The notes below the pieces were generated by a model that ran no database searches, was not told the origin of the DNA, and worked only from the letters and a program-made list of their open reading frames with translations. From Autumnicola sp041679265 (GTDB lineage Bacteria > Bacteroidota > Bacteroidia > Flavobacteriales > Flavobacteriaceae): a stretch of 64,000 bases of DNA. Position numbers and translations under genes: made by a program. The number at the start of each line of letters is the position of its first letter. The stretch's first letter is position 1. This document shows positions 62,767-64,000 of this stretch, piece by piece. The stretch spans positions 186,001-250,000 of the forward strand of contig NZ_JBGFSM010000008.1 of NCBI RefSeq assembly GCF_041679265.1, in the 5' to 3' direction.

Positions 62767-63549
62767 ATGAGTAGCAAAAAAAAGAATTTCGCCCGTTTTG
62801 GCATGGCAGCCAAGGGAGCGGTATATTGTTTAATAGGGGTATTAACAGCCCTTGCAGCCTTTGGGGAAGGAGGTCAGAAGACCGGCAGCAAAGGAGCATT
62901 ACAGTACCTGGCGCAACAATCTTACGGGCAGATCCTGCTGGTAATTATGGGGATTGGCCTCTTAGGCTATGTTTTCTGGAGGTTCTATCAATCTATTGGA
63001 AATCCCAAAGGGCTTCATGACGATGCCAAAGGTTACGGGAAACGTGCAGCATACTTTATAAGCGGGCTCCTGTATGGCGGCCTCGCCTTTTATGCCTTTA
63101 AACTGAATTTTGGAAGTGGCAGCAGTTCTGGAGGAGGAAAATCTTCCATGATGGGTTCTTTAATGTCTGGTTCCAATGGAGACACCATTGCCATAATTAT
63201 TGGTATTGGAATGGGAATAAAAGCGATATATGACATTTACAGGGCATATTCAGGAAAATTCAGGGAAGAAGTAGAAGAGGCCGGAATGGATCATAAAGAA
63301 CAGGAGTTACTGGTAAATGCCGGTAAGTTTGGACATACCGCCAGGGGCCTTGTATTTGGACTAATGGCGTATCTCACCTTAAGATCAGGACTCTCCAGTG
63401 GAAATAATATTCAAACACAAACAGATGCTTTCAGCTACATTCAGCAGGAATTTGGATCTATAGTTTTAGGAATTGTAGCTATTGGCCTGGCGGGATATGG
63501 GGTATATATGCTAATAAAGGCAAAATATCCGTCCATTACCGTTGCATAG
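62767..63549 (+). CDS. DUF1206 membrane protein
   Basis: A 260-residue integral membrane protein with three tandem two-helix units, each opening with a variant of A-R-x-G-x-x-A-x-G (FARFGMAAKGAVYCLIG at 8-24, GYGKRAAYFISGLLYGGLAF in the middle, KFGHTARGLVFGLMAYLTL near 183). This is the DUF1206 pattern. A Gly/Ser-rich loop (about 118-135) follows the fourth helix. Function unknown. Monocistronic with a terminator. Confidence 0.85.
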   Translation: MSSKKKNFARFGMAAKGAVYCLIGVLTALAAFGEGGQKTGSKGALQYLAQQSYGQILLVIMGIGLLGYVFWRFYQSIGNPKGLHDDAKGYGKRAAYFISGLLYGGLAFYAFKLNFGSGSSSGGGKSSMMGSLMSGSNGDTIAIIIGIGMGIKAIYDIYRAYSGKFREEVEEAGMDHKEQELLVNAGKFGHTARGLVFGLMAYLTLRSGLSSGNNIQTQTDAFSYIQQEFGSIVLGIVAIGLAGYGVYMLIKAKYPSITVA

Positions 63550-63573
63550 GCAGATTGGGGGAAAAATAAGAAC

Positions 63574-63610
63574 AACCCGATTGGAAATAAGATTTCTTTT
63601 CGGGTTTTTT
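63574..63610 (+). terminator. Rho-independent terminator of the DUF1206 gene
   Basis: AACCCGA pairs with TCGGGTT, with an inner AAAT/ATTT pairing, followed by a T run. It touches the stop codon of the convergent lpd gene. Confidence 0.75.
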
Positions 63611-64000
63611 ATTTGGAAATATGTGTAGGACTACCTGAAAAAATTTCGGCGGCCTCCATAATGGTTTCAGAAAGTGTTGGGTGGGGATGGATGCTTAAAG
63701 CAACATCTTCTGCAGTAGCTGCCATTTCTATGGCCAGCGAAATTTCCGGAATAAGCGATCCTGCATTTTTGCCTGCCACAGCGCCTCCCAATATCCGTCC
63801 CGTTTTCTTTTCTACAAGAAGTTTAGTCAATCCGTTGGGACTTCCAACTGCAACTGCACGTCCTGATGCGCTCCATGGAAATTTCAAAACTTTTATCTCT
63901 ATTCCTTTTTCTTTGGCTTCACTCTCGGTAATGCCGCACCAGGCAAGTTGGGGATTTGTAAATACAACGGCAGGAATAGATCCAGGATCGTAAGCAGCAC
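63609..64000 (-). CDS. Dihydrolipoyl dehydrogenase-like protein, C-terminal part (5' end outside window)
   Basis: The frame is open to base 64000, giving the last 130 residues of a pyridine nucleotide-disulfide oxidoreductase. IPAVVFTNPQLAWCGITESE is the dimerisation-domain start typical of E3 enzymes, and SIHPHPTLSETIMEAAE has the His-Glu catalytic pair. It differs clearly from lpdA at 3124 and is a second E3 paralogue, perhaps for another 2-oxoacid dehydrogenase or glycine cleavage. Confidence 0.85.
   Translation of the reverse strand, partial: AAYDPGSIPAVVFTNPQLAWCGITESEAKEKGIEIKVLKFPWSASGRAVAVGSPNGLTKLLVEKKTGRILGGAVAGKNAGSLIPEISLAIEMAATAEDVALSIHPHPTLSETIMEAAEIFSGSPTHISK

Overview
The window looks like a chromosomal segment of a marine or soil Flavobacteriaceae member (Bacteroidota). 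The lineage call is an inference from several signs: promoters of the Bacteroidetes type (TTTG, about 19 nt, TAnnTTTG; best case ahead of rpsA), many short lipoprotein signals, a CzcA pump fused to a TolC-type protein, TPR sensor kinases with LytTR regulators, and moderately AT-rich DNA. I see no rRNA, CRISPR array, prophage, or intact insertion sequence. One 100-N scaffold gap (2877-2976) lies inside a tandem repeat.

1-12.9 kb is housekeeping: outer-membrane barrels, aroQ, a DPH6-like PP-loop enzyme, lpdA, an operon with two MsrB proteins and a collagen-like lipoprotein, an M48 protease, cmk, an MFS transporter broken by an in-frame TGA, and rpsA with a clear promoter and structured leader. 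13-31.8 kb holds membrane acyltransferase and HTTM-like proteins, tRNA-Arg(TCT), a GT39 glycosyltransferase, manA, an aldo/keto reductase, a sensor kinase/LytTR pair, a frameshifted lipoprotein gene, a fatty acid desaturase, deoC-deoD, a sugar porter with a PfkB kinase, a DAG-kinase-like protein and surE.

32-34.9 kb is the most unusual unit. A TAACTTTG box, a TPP riboswitch aptamer and an intrinsic terminator precede four tightly coupled genes: a SAM methyltransferase, an AIR-synthase/HypE-like protein, a ThiE-like protein whose expected substrate residues are changed, and a Trm112-like zinc protein. The riboswitch ties the unit to thiamine status, but the genes are not a standard thiamine pathway, and I know of no characterised function for this combination.

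35-43.6 kb is a metal-efflux region: a Cys/His-rich small protein, a CzcA::TolC fusion, CzcB, a Fur-family regulator and two CDF-type transporters. Two near-identical 15-bp palindromes (TGCACnnCCTGTGCA) flank this set and may be operators.

44.4-62.4 kb is a molybdenum-hydroxylase island. Two paralogous three-subunit oxidoreductases of the PaoABC type flank an inverted operon for molybdate uptake and cofactor insertion (modA, TOBE, modB, modC, moeA), which itself carries a UPF0175/DUF3368 toxin-antitoxin pair. An exported two-subunit IorAB-like enzyme, XdhC and a MocA-like cytidylyltransferase follow. Import, Mo insertion, dinucleotide attachment, sulfuration and three enzymes in two compartments are therefore encoded together. 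The window ends with a DUF1206 membrane protein and the 3' part of a second dihydrolipoyl dehydrogenase.
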